Shown here: piece by piece, positions 1-9,366 of the stretch
Numbering within the stretch: position 1 is the stretch's first letter
Layout: each line of letters opens with the position of its first letter
Origin: Xanthoparmelia taractica
Taxonomy: Eukaryota > Ascomycota > Lecanoromycetes > Lecanorales > Parmeliaceae
Direction of reading: 5' to 3'
Length of the DNA stretch: 15,921 bases
NCBI GenBank assembly: GCA_033085395.1
Contig: JANQBS010000531.1
Location: forward strand, 1 to 15,921
The notes under the pieces: generated by a model
Told to the model about the DNA's origin: nothing
Seen by the model: only the letters and a program-made list of their open reading frames with translations
Databases searched by the model: none
Translations under genes and position numbers: made by a program

Positions 1-395
1 TAGATATCTAAAAGCATTAATAAATAATATTGATTTTATCTATAATATCACGTTTTCTAAGATATATTTATCGTATAATTTTATATTCTTTTTACTCTTT
101 CTTCTATTATTTATTATTCTTTTATTATTTATCTTATTATTTATCTATCTAGTAAAGTTAGCTATAGCTCACAAAAGAATCACTGCGCGAGGCAATATTT
201 TAAAGTAGATATGTTAAAGCTATAAATAAAATATTAAATATAAAGCTAATACGTAAATAGACGATAATACGTAAGAGCAAAGAAAAGATTAAAGAAACTA
301 TAATACACGTAGCTAATATTAGATAATCTTAAGTGTAATTAATTACTTCTACATAGTCTTTAAGTATTTAATTATTAAGATTAATTAAGAAAAGT
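1..395. other. AT-rich RIP-degraded DNA, no gene recognised
   Basis: Very AT-rich sequence with pyrimidine-rich runs near 85-150. The plus strand from about 205 to 395 can be read with only TAA/TAG interruptions and is rich in Lys and Arg codons. It might belong to the relic that follows, but no motif is recognisable. Nothing else could be supported. Confidence 0.5.
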
Positions 396-810
396 AGATT
401 AGCGTAGAAACTATCGAGTAATAATACTCGAAAACGTAGATAAAAAGCTAGAAGTAAGTCTAATCTCGAATCTATCTATTCTATTTTATTAATATATTAT
501 AATTATTATTTTATATAAGATTCGTCGCTATTAAAGAAAATTCGATTTAATAATTCTTAAGCTCTTCTTTTCGCGAGTAATAAAAGAGATTACGATAATA
601 TATATAAAGAAAATATGTTTTTCTAGATCGACTATTAAGGTTATTTATAAGTCGACGAAAGCTTTTCTTAATTATATATTCGAAGATATTAACCTTTATA
701 TTATTTATGCGAAGCGTATAATTAAAATAACTAAGAATATATAACTATAGAGAATAATCGCAAATTCTTTTCATAATGCGAAGGGAGAAGAGGGGAATTT
801 ATTATTATAA
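396..810 (+). pseudogene. Histone H3-like pseudogene (RIP-degraded)
   Basis: The frame starting at 511 reads YKIRRY*RKFDLIILKLFF and, at 661-720, AFLNYIFEDINLYIIYAKRI, followed by KNI*L. These match by eye the H3 fold landmarks REIRRYQ-S--LI-KLPF, FEDTNL-AIHAKRV and KDIQL. The spacing between the REI and FEDTNL equivalents is 29 residues, the same as canonical H3 and without the longer loop 1 typical of CENP-A. Most differences are those C-to-T or G-to-A changes would make (Thr to Ile, His to Tyr, Asp to Asn, Gln to stop). A Lys/Arg-rich stretch at 396-507, in another frame, is a plausible N-terminal tail, which would require an indel near 500-510. The frame stays open to a TAA at 808, about a dozen residues past the usual H3 end. 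H3 is the core nucleosome histone; this copy cannot encode one. It may be a degraded duplicate of a host H3 or H3 variant, or cargo of a transposon. Identification of the fold is fairly secure; the subtype is not. Confidence 0.8.
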
Positions 811-859
811 TTAGCGTGCTAGTAATTCTTCTAATAATTAAATAAATTAAATATACTAG

Positions 860-1020
860 TAGTAACAGAAATAACTCGCTAAGCCCTAGGTGATTGCGGA
901 GGTCTTTCGTAACACGATACCAAATGCGATAGCGAGCTTAGCTTAGCAACGTGATGATAAAGTAAAGTGATGACTAGAATAATGACTAGAATACGTTCGC
1001 ATGATTCTATATAGAGTAAC
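860..1020. other. Less mutated stretch, function unknown
   Basis: This stretch has more GC and more CA/TG dinucleotides than its flanks, for example ccctaggtgattgcggaggt near 886. It holds short repeats such as atgactagaat, present twice near 970-992. No open frame or known motif was found. It may be a terminus or a more recent insertion. Confidence 0.35.
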
Positions 1021-1161
1021 TTATTCTATATATAGTATATTTCCCATACCCCTGCATATAACATGGGATATCCCTACATATACTAGAAATTTCCAAGATC
1101 ATTTCATGATATCAGCATATCTTCCAGACCATCCCATATAAATTAAATAATATAATCTCAA

Positions 1162-1178
1162 TACCATACCATACCATA
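1162..1178. repeat. TACCA microsatellite
   Basis: About 3.4 copies of the 5-bp unit tacca stand in tandem here, inside a less mutated C-rich stretch next to the TA-flanked terminus at 1229. Confidence 0.8.
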
Positions 1179-1189
1179 ATATAGTATCG

Positions 1190-1231
1190 ACCCCCCATAT
1201 CCCAGACCATCCCAGACCTTTCCGACTCGTA
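1190..1231. mobile_element. Right terminus of a TA-flanked inverted-repeat element
   Basis: The sequence acctttccgactcg at 1216-1229, followed by TA, matches the right terminal repeat of the complete MITE ending at 6924 (acctttccgacccg, then TA) with one transition. A short tandem (cccagaccat, then cccagacc) lies just inside at 1201-1218. No matching left end was found upstream in the window, so the partner is lost, heavily mutated or outside. The TA flank suggests the Tc1/mariner-pogo superfamily. Confidence 0.65.
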
Positions 1232-1239
1232 ATAATATC

Positions 1240-1595
1240 TTCGTAAATTTTTTTCAAGTAGAATATTACGACTTTACTCTTAATGTTACCCTCGCTCGAA
1301 TATCTAGACTACGTAGATAGTATTTACAAACTAAGTCTATCTAACTCTTTCGTAACTCTTATTATTTCTTAACGTAGATAAAGAAGCTTATAATTATTAA
1401 TAGTCGATAAGATTTAATACGTATATTTAGATTAATAAGTCTTTTCTTTTTCACGTATAATTCTATTCTTTTTCTTTTCTTAATTATAACACGAATTTAA
1501 GTTATTTAAGAATGGAATATTAAATTCTAAGAATTTAATATATTCTAAAACGTGGAGAATCTAATTTAAGAGCGTGATATTTAAAATATATAGAC
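1240..1595. other. AT-rich DNA without recognisable gene
   Basis: No motif or repeat was recognised here. The stretch is AT-rich with retained CpG, as in the degraded regions on either side. Confidence 0.5.
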
Positions 1596-1599
1596 GAGA

Positions 1600-1918
1600 A
1601 GAGCGGCGAATACTTAAGTTAATAAGATGATTTTTGATTATACGCGGACTACGCTTAATAATAACTTAATAAGAGTTTCGACGAGCTAAAGAACGTAGAG
1701 CTCCGCGAATTAAGAGAGATAGAAGACGGAGACTTCTTCGAAGTGAGAAAAGCGAATAAATACGATGAATAGTCTTATATTAAGATATCGATAACTAATA
1801 TAAGAGAATATATTAGCTAAAATACGCTCTTAAGGTCTCTATATATAATTAGCGAAACTTTTAAATTTATTTTAAACTAAGATACGACTATCTACGTATA
1901 TTCTAAGTAATATATTAT
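1600..1918 (+). pseudogene. Unidentified coding relic, acidic/charged
   Basis: The frame starting at 1601 is readable for about 100 codons, interrupted only by TAA, TAG and one TGA. Its central part, from about 1676, reads DELKNVELRELREIEDGDFF, a charged, helix-like segment typical of real coding sequence. The frame differs from that of the downstream transposase relic (phase 2 against phase 0), so it is either a separate gene or an upstream exon. I do not recognise the family. A second ORF of the neighbouring Plavaka-type element or a host fragment are both possible. Confidence 0.45.
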
Positions 1919-2189
1919 TATAAAAATTTTTATAATTTTATAACTTAAATTCTAGCTTATATCGTTAATATAAAGAAATTAAGAAATTTAAATGAAAATA
2001 AAGTAAATTAATAGAATATATTAATAGATTAAAGCTCGTCTCGACTAATTTTAAATCTATTAGAGTAATTTAAAAATTTCTTTATAACTAGTTATCGTCT
2101 ACGCTATAGCTAATAAGTTTATTTAATAAAAATTATCTTAGCGAGCTTAAATTACTTTAAGCGTTAGCGTTAATTATTATAATAATATA

Positions 2190-5100
2190 GAAACGCGATT
2201 AAGATACTTTTTAATAATAATAAATTATTAATAACTCTTCTATAGAAAATAATATATTAATAATAATAAGCTTAGACGTTATCTAGCTAAATGTAAAAAG
2301 CGTAATATCGGGTAAATAGAAATATACGATCGTAGTAGCTTTTTTATATCTACGTAGACTGCTATTTATAAATAAATATTAAATAATAGATAAGAGAAGA
2401 CTCTCGATCTTACTAAGTAGCGATCTCGCTAAAAGCTTATCGACTCTAGATAATAAGTATATACACTCCTAGCTAACGCTAATATCGTTAGCGCTTTTAA
2501 TAATAATATATTTCGAGATATACTTAATACTAATATAAATCTCGAGAATAATAATAAAGATAATTCTAATATATAGAGAATAATATTAATTACGACTAAA
2601 GTATTAATTAATTTAATATCTACTTTAAATATAGATGAAATTAATAATCTCTCGATCTGCGAGCGCGATATTAACTCGATTCACGTATTAATCGATACAC
2701 TCAATAGCGCGATTAGTACTATTCTATTATAAAGATTTTATAGCTCTTTTTTATTTATAATAACTAGCGTAAAGATATATTTTAAAGCTTATAATATAAA
2801 TAGATCTATAAAAAAGAAGACGAATAAGATTGTAGTCTTATCGCTAGAAGACTCTAACGTAGCGTAACGATTATTCGAGTTTAAGACTAATTACGCTTTA
2901 ACTAATTAAATATATAAATTCAAGTTATTAAGTAACGTTATAAATAAGTTTTTTAAAGATATACGTCTAAGGTCGTTTTACGATATTGCTAATTTCGATA
3001 GTGTAATTATATTAAAAAAGAAGATATATATAATTAAAAAGATTATCTTAATCTAATAGTGAGAACGCTTTAAGATCGATTTACCTTTATTTAAAAAAAA
3101 GCTATCAGCTATTAAATATAGTATTCTTTATCGTAATATAATAAACTTAATAGAATTTATAATCGACTATATCTCTTTCGTCTCTATTATAATATATATT
3201 TCGATTCGATAATAAAATACGAATAAAGAATTAATCTTTAGCGAGATATATATTATAAATTAATAATAAAAGATATAAGATTAGCTTTTCTTTAACGCTA
3301 TTATTATTTAATTATATTAATAACGAATAAAATATATCTATCTCAGATATACGAAGATTAGTAGGCGTAGCCGATTTATATTACTATAGAAAATCTTAAT
3401 CGCAAGACGCGGCGCGCTTCTCGACGTCTAGGATTAATATTATTAAGACTTATACTTATTATTTATAAGCGTGCTAAAGTAGAGATCTATTACTACGTAA
3501 TAAGCTATATATTAAGACGTAAGTCGCTATTAATATCGCTTTGCGTATTTTTCGCTAATACTAATATTGCTAGCGCTGGAGAGGCACTCTAAGGTGAAAA
3601 TTAATCTAATATATACGAATAATATTATTTAAAGATATTATCTTATTTTAACTATTATAACGAGTGACTATAAAAAGTAGATATTTATTATCTTCGTTAA
3701 GAATAATCGTTATTATCTTATTTGTTAGATCGCTCTCGGCGAGCGCGAGAATCTATATATATGTTATGAAACTTATATTCAAGACTTGACGAAATTGCGA
3801 CTTTGTAGATAATAATATAAGTCGCATATTTCGATAGAAATAAATACGCATAATATCTCGAACTTTAATTAAAAATATTATCTATTTAACGTTTACATCG
3901 CTTAGATATTTAATATATTATATAACTTCTTTATATATAATATAGTAGAGTATATAATAATATAATTTTAGAAAGCGATTAGAGTTAAAAGAATAGAAGT
4001 TAAGGTATAAAATATATTAGACGATCGATTTCGATAAGTCTCTTATTTTACTAATTTTAGAAGATTTTTATATTTTAGTCACGTAAGTTAATAAACGAGA
4101 GAGAAGGGAAAGACGATATTACGATAGCTAATATCGATTTTTTCGCCGTTGCTTGTTAAGAACTTTCTCGATTTATTATAGATAAATCGAGCGATAGTCG
4201 ACTTTATAATATTAATAAGATATTATTTACATAATAAAGAAAATCTAAGATATTTATCTATAGCGAAATTTAGAATAAATCTACTAAAGAAAGTCTTATA
4301 TAAGTATCGATCGATAGATAATAATACGAACGAAGAACATCTCATCTTCGTTAAATAACACGTTATAAGTTATTATATTATTATTATTCGAGTCTACGAT
4401 ACATTAGATAAATATAGTACGTAAATTTCTAAGCGCGCATATATAGAGATATTAAAGCGACTTTATTTCTTGATAAATAAGCGGGAAAATTTTCTAAAGT
4501 AGATAATAAATTATAATATACGAGATATTAATATGATAGCGATAACGAATATAATACTATATTGAAAAGCGAGGTAACTTTAAGAGTTATTAGTAATTTA
4601 AATAATAACTCTATTATTATTAAATATCGTCTAAATCTAGACGACTTAGAATAAAAGTTTAATTTAATCGACGACGGGTCTTTAAAGGCGTAATATAAAT
4701 ATAATTATAAGATATAGCGAGAAATAAAGACTATTGCAGATCGACTATAGTTTGACGACTTTATAAAGACTCTTATCTTATTTATTAGAGTAGATCGTAT
4801 AAAAAATATAGATCACGATAAGCTTTAGTTTAATGTTAACATAGATCGTCGAGAGATAGACTACACTTAAGTGAATAATTACTTTGTGAGTATTTTTAGA
4901 TTAATTACTAGCTAAAAGATTATAGATAATAACTTATCTAATCTCGATCGCTTAAAAAAGAATCTTATTAAATACGTATCGATATTAAAGTTTATTAACG
5001 AGATATAACGACGCGATTATATATAAATATAAGAATTCGAGATAGAGTAAGTGACGATATCGATATTTCGAAGTAATAAATTAATAAAATAGATGTAAAT

Positions 5101-5480
5101 TATAATAGAGATTCTAGATCTGGATAATAGAGACTAAAAAGAGCGTTCGCAACGAATTTAAGGTAATCTAATAGACGTTTTTAAATATTAATATAACGAG
5201 TAGATATAAGAATATTATAATATAATAGAGGTGAAACGGGCACGACAGTTCAATATAGTCAATCCACGCACGATAGAAAGTTGTCGATTTTATAAACTTT
5301 CATATATTAAAAGAAGCGCTTATCTTATCTCCGCTACGATTAAAAATAGAGAGATCTTTTATATTAATAATTATATTAATTAAGATTAATATAATAATCT
5401 TTATAATTTAGACTTTCTAGCGATCGATATAAGAATAATAAAGAGAGTATATAGAAGATTAAGAGATTATAAAGACTCGA
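2190..5480 (+). pseudogene. Plavaka-type (CACTA-related) transposase relic
   Basis: This is a degraded transposase of the fungal Plavaka group, which moves DNA elements by cut and paste. Landmarks in order: RYLAKCKKR at 2277-2303, the end of a C2H2-like finger; FYDIANFDSVIILKKKIY near 2976, followed by LPLFKKKLSAIKYSI; IILITNKIYLSQ just before 3346 (family: SDKT-L); PIYITIENLNRKTRR from 3371 (family: WPVY-TIGN--K--RR); YLICQIALGEREN near 3715; LDDRFR*VSYFTNFRRF at 4017; INRAIVDFIILIRY from 4182; NEEHLIFVK*HVISYY from 4329 (family: GHFNFPK-H---HY); NKREN from 4476; REIFYINNYIN at 5348. The reading frame is phase 0, moves to phase 2 near 3307, returns to phase 0 by about 3590, and is phase 2 again at the C-terminus after about 5100. 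In-frame stops are overwhelmingly TAA/TAG. The length, about 1,090 codons, suits a near-complete family member. CACTA-type ends were not found. The gene is non-functional. Confidence 0.85.
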
Positions 5481-5594
5481 GTTATAGTATTAGATAGTAA
5501 TAGCAATAAGCTAATCTATAGAATACTTTAATATATAAATAATAGTAGCTAATAAATAAATATTAAGAGATTATATAATATTTATCGTGCTAAT

Positions 5595-5834
5595 ATTTAT
5601 TAATATATAAAAAAAACTTATTAATGCTACTAATCGAGATCGATAATTAAAAACTAATTACTATATATATTAACGACTACTAACGATTAAGAATAAGTTA
5701 CTATTTACGCTATCGACTGCTAATAATAAAAGTAAAGTTACTATTTATACTATCGACCGCTAACGATAAGAATAGAATTATTATTCGCGCTAACGACTAC
5801 TAACGAAACAGCTTAATTGCTATCTGCGCTAGTC
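5595..5834. repeat. Six 40-bp tandem units
   Basis: Units begin at 5595, 5635, 5675, 5715, 5755 and 5795, each exactly 40 bp. Typical unit starts are gactactaacgattaag (5675) and gactgctaataataaaag (5715); typical unit ends are ttactatttacgctatc (5698-5714) and ttactatttatactatc (5738-5754). The third to sixth units are clearest and the first two are more degraded; many differences are transitions. Forty is not a multiple of three, so the array is unlikely to be coding. It begins about 115 bp after the transposase relic ends. Subterminal tandem repeats that bind transposase are common in CACTA elements, so this is probably the 3' subterminal region of the Plavaka-type element. Confidence 0.85.
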
Positions 5835-6099
5835 GCGTATAAAACTCGCTAACGAAGCGGGCCGTAAATTCTAAATTGAAAATCCAACTTTACTTTTTGT
5901 TCATGAAAATAAACTCGCTAAGTAAAATAATAACATCGCAATTAATTAGCGTTATCAATCCCGTTTATGTAATAATTATATATATTAATAAATTCGAGAA
6001 TATCAAGCTCTTTTATCGTTATTTCCCCAAATATAGTCCTAGAAGTATATGTATTCGTAACTATTTTTGCTAGTCTGCGACGGAGACGATTTATTATTT
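5835..6099. other. AT-rich spacer
   Basis: No gene was recognised. The motif actcgctaa occurs at about 5842 and 5911 and also near 884, upstream of the Plavaka-type relic. It is too short to call as a terminal repeat. Confidence 0.4.
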
Positions 6100-6652
6100 T
6101 TCGATTATTCGATATAGTACTTATAAACAGCACTATATTCTAATTCTTTTAGGCGAATTTTATTACTCTCTTATTACTTAATAGTCTCTTATAGAGCTTA
6201 TCTCACTTGGGAATAGCGTTTTACTTAATTTTAAGCTTCGTAAGTCTCTAATTTAGATCTCGATTAAGCTCTTATTACTCTCGTTGAGCCTTGATATTAT
6301 CTTTGACCTCTAATTCTTTACGAGTTATTTTCGTGATACGTATAGTTTTAATATCTTTAAATTTATTATTATTAAGCTATACTAATAATCGAGCTAACGT
6401 AAATAAGTTATCTAGTTAAATAATATAAGAATAATTCTTAATAATATCTTCTTAAGATAATAAGTTTAGAACTACGACTTAAGTCTAATTAAACCTTAGT
6501 TACTTAGTTTAATAATTATAAATATTCTAAGGTTTATCGCTCTTATTTTAACTTTTAATATAATATATTTAATTAAGAACGTAGTTCTTATTTGCTAGAA
6601 ATATTAATAATTTCTTTAGCCCGATTCATGAATCTCTAGATTGTCTCATCTA

Positions 6653-6924
6653 CGGGTCGGAAAGGTGTGGTATCTATTGAACATAGTCGTTTTTAACTTT
6701 TTTTTAGCTTTTTTTAAAAAATTATATCTTTTTAATCTATTTATAGAATTTTATAATTATATAAGCGTTCACTTAAGCTTTTTACGTATTTTTAGAATAT
6801 AAAAAAATATTACGTAATATATTTATTAAAAACCCAATGGGAGTATGGGATATCCCATACCTTTCGATATGATATTCGATAAACTAATCCCATACCATTA
6901 AATATACCACACCTTTCCGACCCG
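6653..6924. mobile_element. 272-bp MITE with 21-bp perfect TIRs and TA duplication
   Basis: The left end cgggtcggaaaggtgtggta(t) at 6653-6673 is the exact reverse complement of the right end at 6904-6924. TA stands directly outside each end (6651-6652 and 6925-6926), as expected for a TA target-site duplication of the Tc1/mariner-pogo superfamily. The interior is AT-rich with no open frame, so the element is non-autonomous. It holds an 18-bp perfect palindrome at 6843-6860. Removing the element and one TA restores a continuous reading frame in the flanking minus-strand relic. Similar termini occur at 1216-1229 and 14862-14876. Confidence 0.9.
6843..6860. repeat. 18-bp perfect palindrome inside the MITE
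   Basis: gtatgggatatcccatac is its own reverse complement. Related words (atgggatatccc, tatcccatac) occur near 1064-1075 and 6849-6860, inside or next to elements of the same terminal-repeat type. It could be a subterminal protein-binding site. Confidence 0.85.
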
Positions 6925-7381
6925 TACGTAGAACTTATATTCGTCTTCTTATCACACCTAATTATAATCGTATTATATATATTCTTCGATATAACTACCT
7001 ACTCTAAACTTCGATACTTCTTCTTTTACTTCTCTAAAAACTCTATAATAGATCTTATATAATATACTCTCTAAAAATTAATACTATTCTATCTCGACTT
7101 ATTTCTCTCGGGTAATCTCTATTATATAAAATTCGTAATTCTTCTCTCTCGCGTATCTAAACGTAACTAATTAGTATTTCTTCCCCTATCGCGTAGACTA
7201 ACGACCTACTATAGTATTACGCCCGTCTCTACGGGCTCTATCGTTTCTACTATCTTATCATTTTCGATACTCTAGCGTACGACGGGATCGCGAAAGTTAA
7301 TAACGTTCGTCTAACATGCGATTAGCGTAGAGTCGACTATCTCGAGGTTTTCGACGATATAAGAAATATATTAGAGAAGGG

Positions 7382-7960
7382 TAATTATGTGAGAACGCTT
7401 TCCAATTGTATTATAAAGCTAAAAATATAACTCATGGGTTCGGGTGCCGCGCTTCATAGAAGGCGCACCCTATTTACCCATATGAAGCCCATACGGCGTA
7501 CCCCACAGGCACACATATGGCTTCGTACAGCCTAACAAATTACGATAAGGGTTTTGCGAAGAGGAGAGAGATAGTTGAGTATAAGAGATGGCTAGTTATA
7601 GGCGGACGAGAGTAGCGTAAAGATCGAGGTGGGGGTGATGTTCGAGGAAAGAGTTATAAGGAAGTTATAGAAGAAGTAGAATACTACGAGAGTTTAGGAG
7701 AGGAAGTAGGGACTTATGGCGATGGAATTCGGTTGTAGGTTTACTCTAGTATTTAGGGGTTTATTTGCTTGTAATAGGGAGTAGACTTTAAGAAAAGAAG
7801 AGTCTTTTTAAGACAATTCTTCGATAATCGCACCCTAACTATGTGAGCATGGCTATAGCCGCTTATTGCATCATTATTACCGTTCACCCGCTTTTCTATC
7901 TGTTGTGAGAGTAAGATAGAACAACGTGAGGTCACTAGCGTCTACGATAGTCGCCACTTA
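7382..7960. other. Less mutated island of unknown content
   Basis: GC content and CA/TG dinucleotides rise sharply here relative to both flanks. The first part (7430-7540) contains GC-rich words such as ggtgccgcgcttcatagaag and cacacatatggcttcgtaca. A purine-rich part (7558-7735) reads on the plus strand for about 60 codons with one TAG, including SYKEVIEEVEYYESLGEE, which could be a coding remnant. The last part (7830-7960) has no clear frame; the 60-codon minus-strand frame at 7753-7935 shows no family motif. The island may be a non-repeated insertion that escaped RIP, or a retroelement LTR. Nothing proves either. Confidence 0.45.
7442..7470. repeat. GC-rich hairpin
   Basis: The arms gggtgccgcgcttc and gaaggcgcaccc can pair around a 3-nt loop with a 2-nt bulge. 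It is not a tRNA and is not followed by a T-run as a terminator would be. Its function is unknown. Confidence 0.6.
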
Positions 7961-8817
7961 ATGGAATTCAACACTACTTAGCTCTATCGCTTATATATAG
8001 TTAGATTTTTCAGTAGTCACAAACTATTTATTATTTATACTTATAATAGATTATAAGCTCGAACTACGCGAGTCTTAGTAGTTATAACGAGTTTCTTATT
8101 AAATATAAACATTATACAAAAGTCTTCTAGCGATAAATAACGAAAGTCTTATATCCAGCTAAATAATTAAAAATCTATATATTATCGAGTTAAGTATCGA
8201 GACGCTAATTTAAAAAAAGAAAAAAAAATTATAATAACGAGATACTATCGAAATACGACGAATATTAATAACTATTTTAAAATAAAAAAGCGATCGTTAA
8301 GATTACGATTAAGAATCTTTAACGATTATTAAATAATAAATTAAATACACTTTTCTTTATCTATAAGCGAGCGATTAAGCGATAGAAGATTTTAAAAAAA
8401 TTATATATAAAGAGTTAAAAATAAGAAAGAGCTACGTAAAAAAATAATTCTAGTAGTTAAAAAGATATAGAATAGTATAGAATATTAACTTCTCTACTAT
8501 CTTATAGTAGAATATAGAGTATAACTTTCGAATATTATTTTAATATTAACTAGAAGAATATTTAACTTACGTAATAGACTAAGTCTATTTAAGTTACACG
8601 CTAGCTCGAATAGAAATAAGTTAGTTTAAATAGACTTAATATACTATTTAGTTCGTATAGAAATCGTAAAAAATTTTATATTCTTTAAACGATATAGAAT
8701 TTAATTCTCTTAATCTTATTCTAGATTCTAAATTTATATTATTTTAATCGATATATATACTAGTATATTCTATATCTTTTCAATTACTAAATTATACGAA
8801 TTTAAAAAAGAAATACT
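7960..8817. other. AT-rich DNA, possible unassigned coding remnants
   Basis: Part of the plus strand (about 8390-8560) can be read with mainly TAA/TAG stops and Lys-rich codons, for example IYKELKIRKSYVKK, but no family motif is visible. Short hairpins occur, such as aatagactaagtctatt near 8573. No gene can be supported. Confidence 0.4.
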
Positions 8818-8903
8818 ATTAAGAAATTTTAATATTAGTTTTATTTCCTAGATTAAAAGAGCGTCGAGTCTCGCTAAGACGATAAAGATCGTCTAATATA
8901 TTA
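8818..8903 (+). repeat. 86-bp direct repeat, copy 1
   Basis: Starts attaagaaattttaatatta and continues through gagcgtcgagtc to gtctaatatatta. It matches the copy at 9161-9246 without gaps, and many of the differences are C/T or G/A. Confidence 0.85.
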
Positions 8904-9160
8904 TATATCTATAATAATTACACACTTCGAAAAATAGCGTATATATCTATATTCTAATTATACGTATTATATATAGAAGCTCTTCGAGATATATAAAGCT
9001 CGTAAGCTACTTACTAGCCTAGTACGTAGCTAGAAAAGATATAATAGTTATAAGCTACTATTAAAATTGAGTATCGCTATAAGTAATCTATCTTAACTAA
9101 TTAATTCGATTCGAATTCGAACTAGTTCCCTCTAGATCTAAACCGACGTTGCTATTATTT

Positions 9161-9246
9161 ATTAAGAAATTTTAATATTAGTTCTAATCTCTAGACTAAA
9201 AGAGCGTCGAGTCTTATTAAGACGATAATAATCGTCTAATATATTA
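9161..9246 (+). repeat. 86-bp direct repeat, copy 2
   Basis: The second copy lies in the same orientation, 343 bp downstream of copy 1. The intervening 257 bp hold no recognisable coding relic. The pair could be very short LTRs of a TRIM-like element or a segmental duplication. Ends of the form TG...CA are not evident. Confidence 0.85.
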
Positions 9247-9275
9247 GAGGGGTTTAGACTAAAGAGTCTACATTC

Positions 9276-9366
9276 TACATACACTGCATTGACTGTATTC
9301 GAGCTCTAATATAGTAGCAAACTCTATATAAATTTGCGCCTTAATGCAGTCAATGTAGTGTATACA
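9276..9366. repeat. Inverted repeat, 24-bp arms
   Basis: The left arm 9276-9299 (tacatacactgcattgactg, then tatt) pairs with 9343-9366. Four of 24 positions differ, all of them transitions. The loop is 43 bp. It lies in a less mutated patch (9270-9420) that begins just after the second direct repeat. It may be a very small foldback element or the terminus of a larger one. Confidence 0.75.

Larger units (their letters stand above)
6100..7290 (-). pseudogene. Unidentified coding relic, split by a MITE
   Basis: On the minus strand, the stretch upstream of the MITE (about 7090 down to 6925) reads through segments such as FLESILYKIYYRVFREVKEE and EDEYKFY with only RIP-type stops. Downstream of the MITE the same frame continues as DETI*RFMNRAKEIINISSK from 6650. 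Farther on, another frame gives ITRKELEVKDNIKAQRE near 6310. A weaker segment, ENDKIVETIEPVETGV, lies near 7220-7265. The protein is charged and helix-rich. The late ITRKELEVKDNIKAQRE part faintly resembles the basic C-terminal tails of pogo/Fot1 transposases, while the earlier part could be structural. I do not assign a family. Open minus-strand stretches at 5942-6133 may be its degraded end. Confidence 0.5.

Noticed and set aside
1306..1340. DYVDS-like reading as a reverse-transcriptase YVDD motif
   Set aside because: A single short match with no other RT motifs in any frame nearby.
5595..5834. Tandem array as a CRISPR
   Set aside because: The units are contiguous, without unique spacers, and the genome context is fungal.
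5876..6133. Open frames on both strands (65 and 63 codons)
   Set aside because: They overlap each other, have extreme AT-driven composition and show no motif or plausible start context. The minus one may be a degraded end of the 6100-7290 relic, but it is not a gene.
7442..7470. GC-rich hairpin as a tRNA, riboswitch or terminator
   Set aside because: It lacks cloverleaf arms, a T-run or an adjacent gene. Only the hairpin itself is supported.
7753..7935. Minus-strand open frame of 60 codons
   Set aside because: No family motif and no support from codon pattern. It lies in a short less mutated island where chance open frames are expected.
7894..7975. Sequence starting TGTTG and ending CAACA as a Copia-type LTR
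   Set aside because: Only about 70 bp separate the two words, there is no second copy and no adjacent retroelement coding relic. An inner 8-bp hairpin (7894-7901/7914-7921) explains part of the symmetry.
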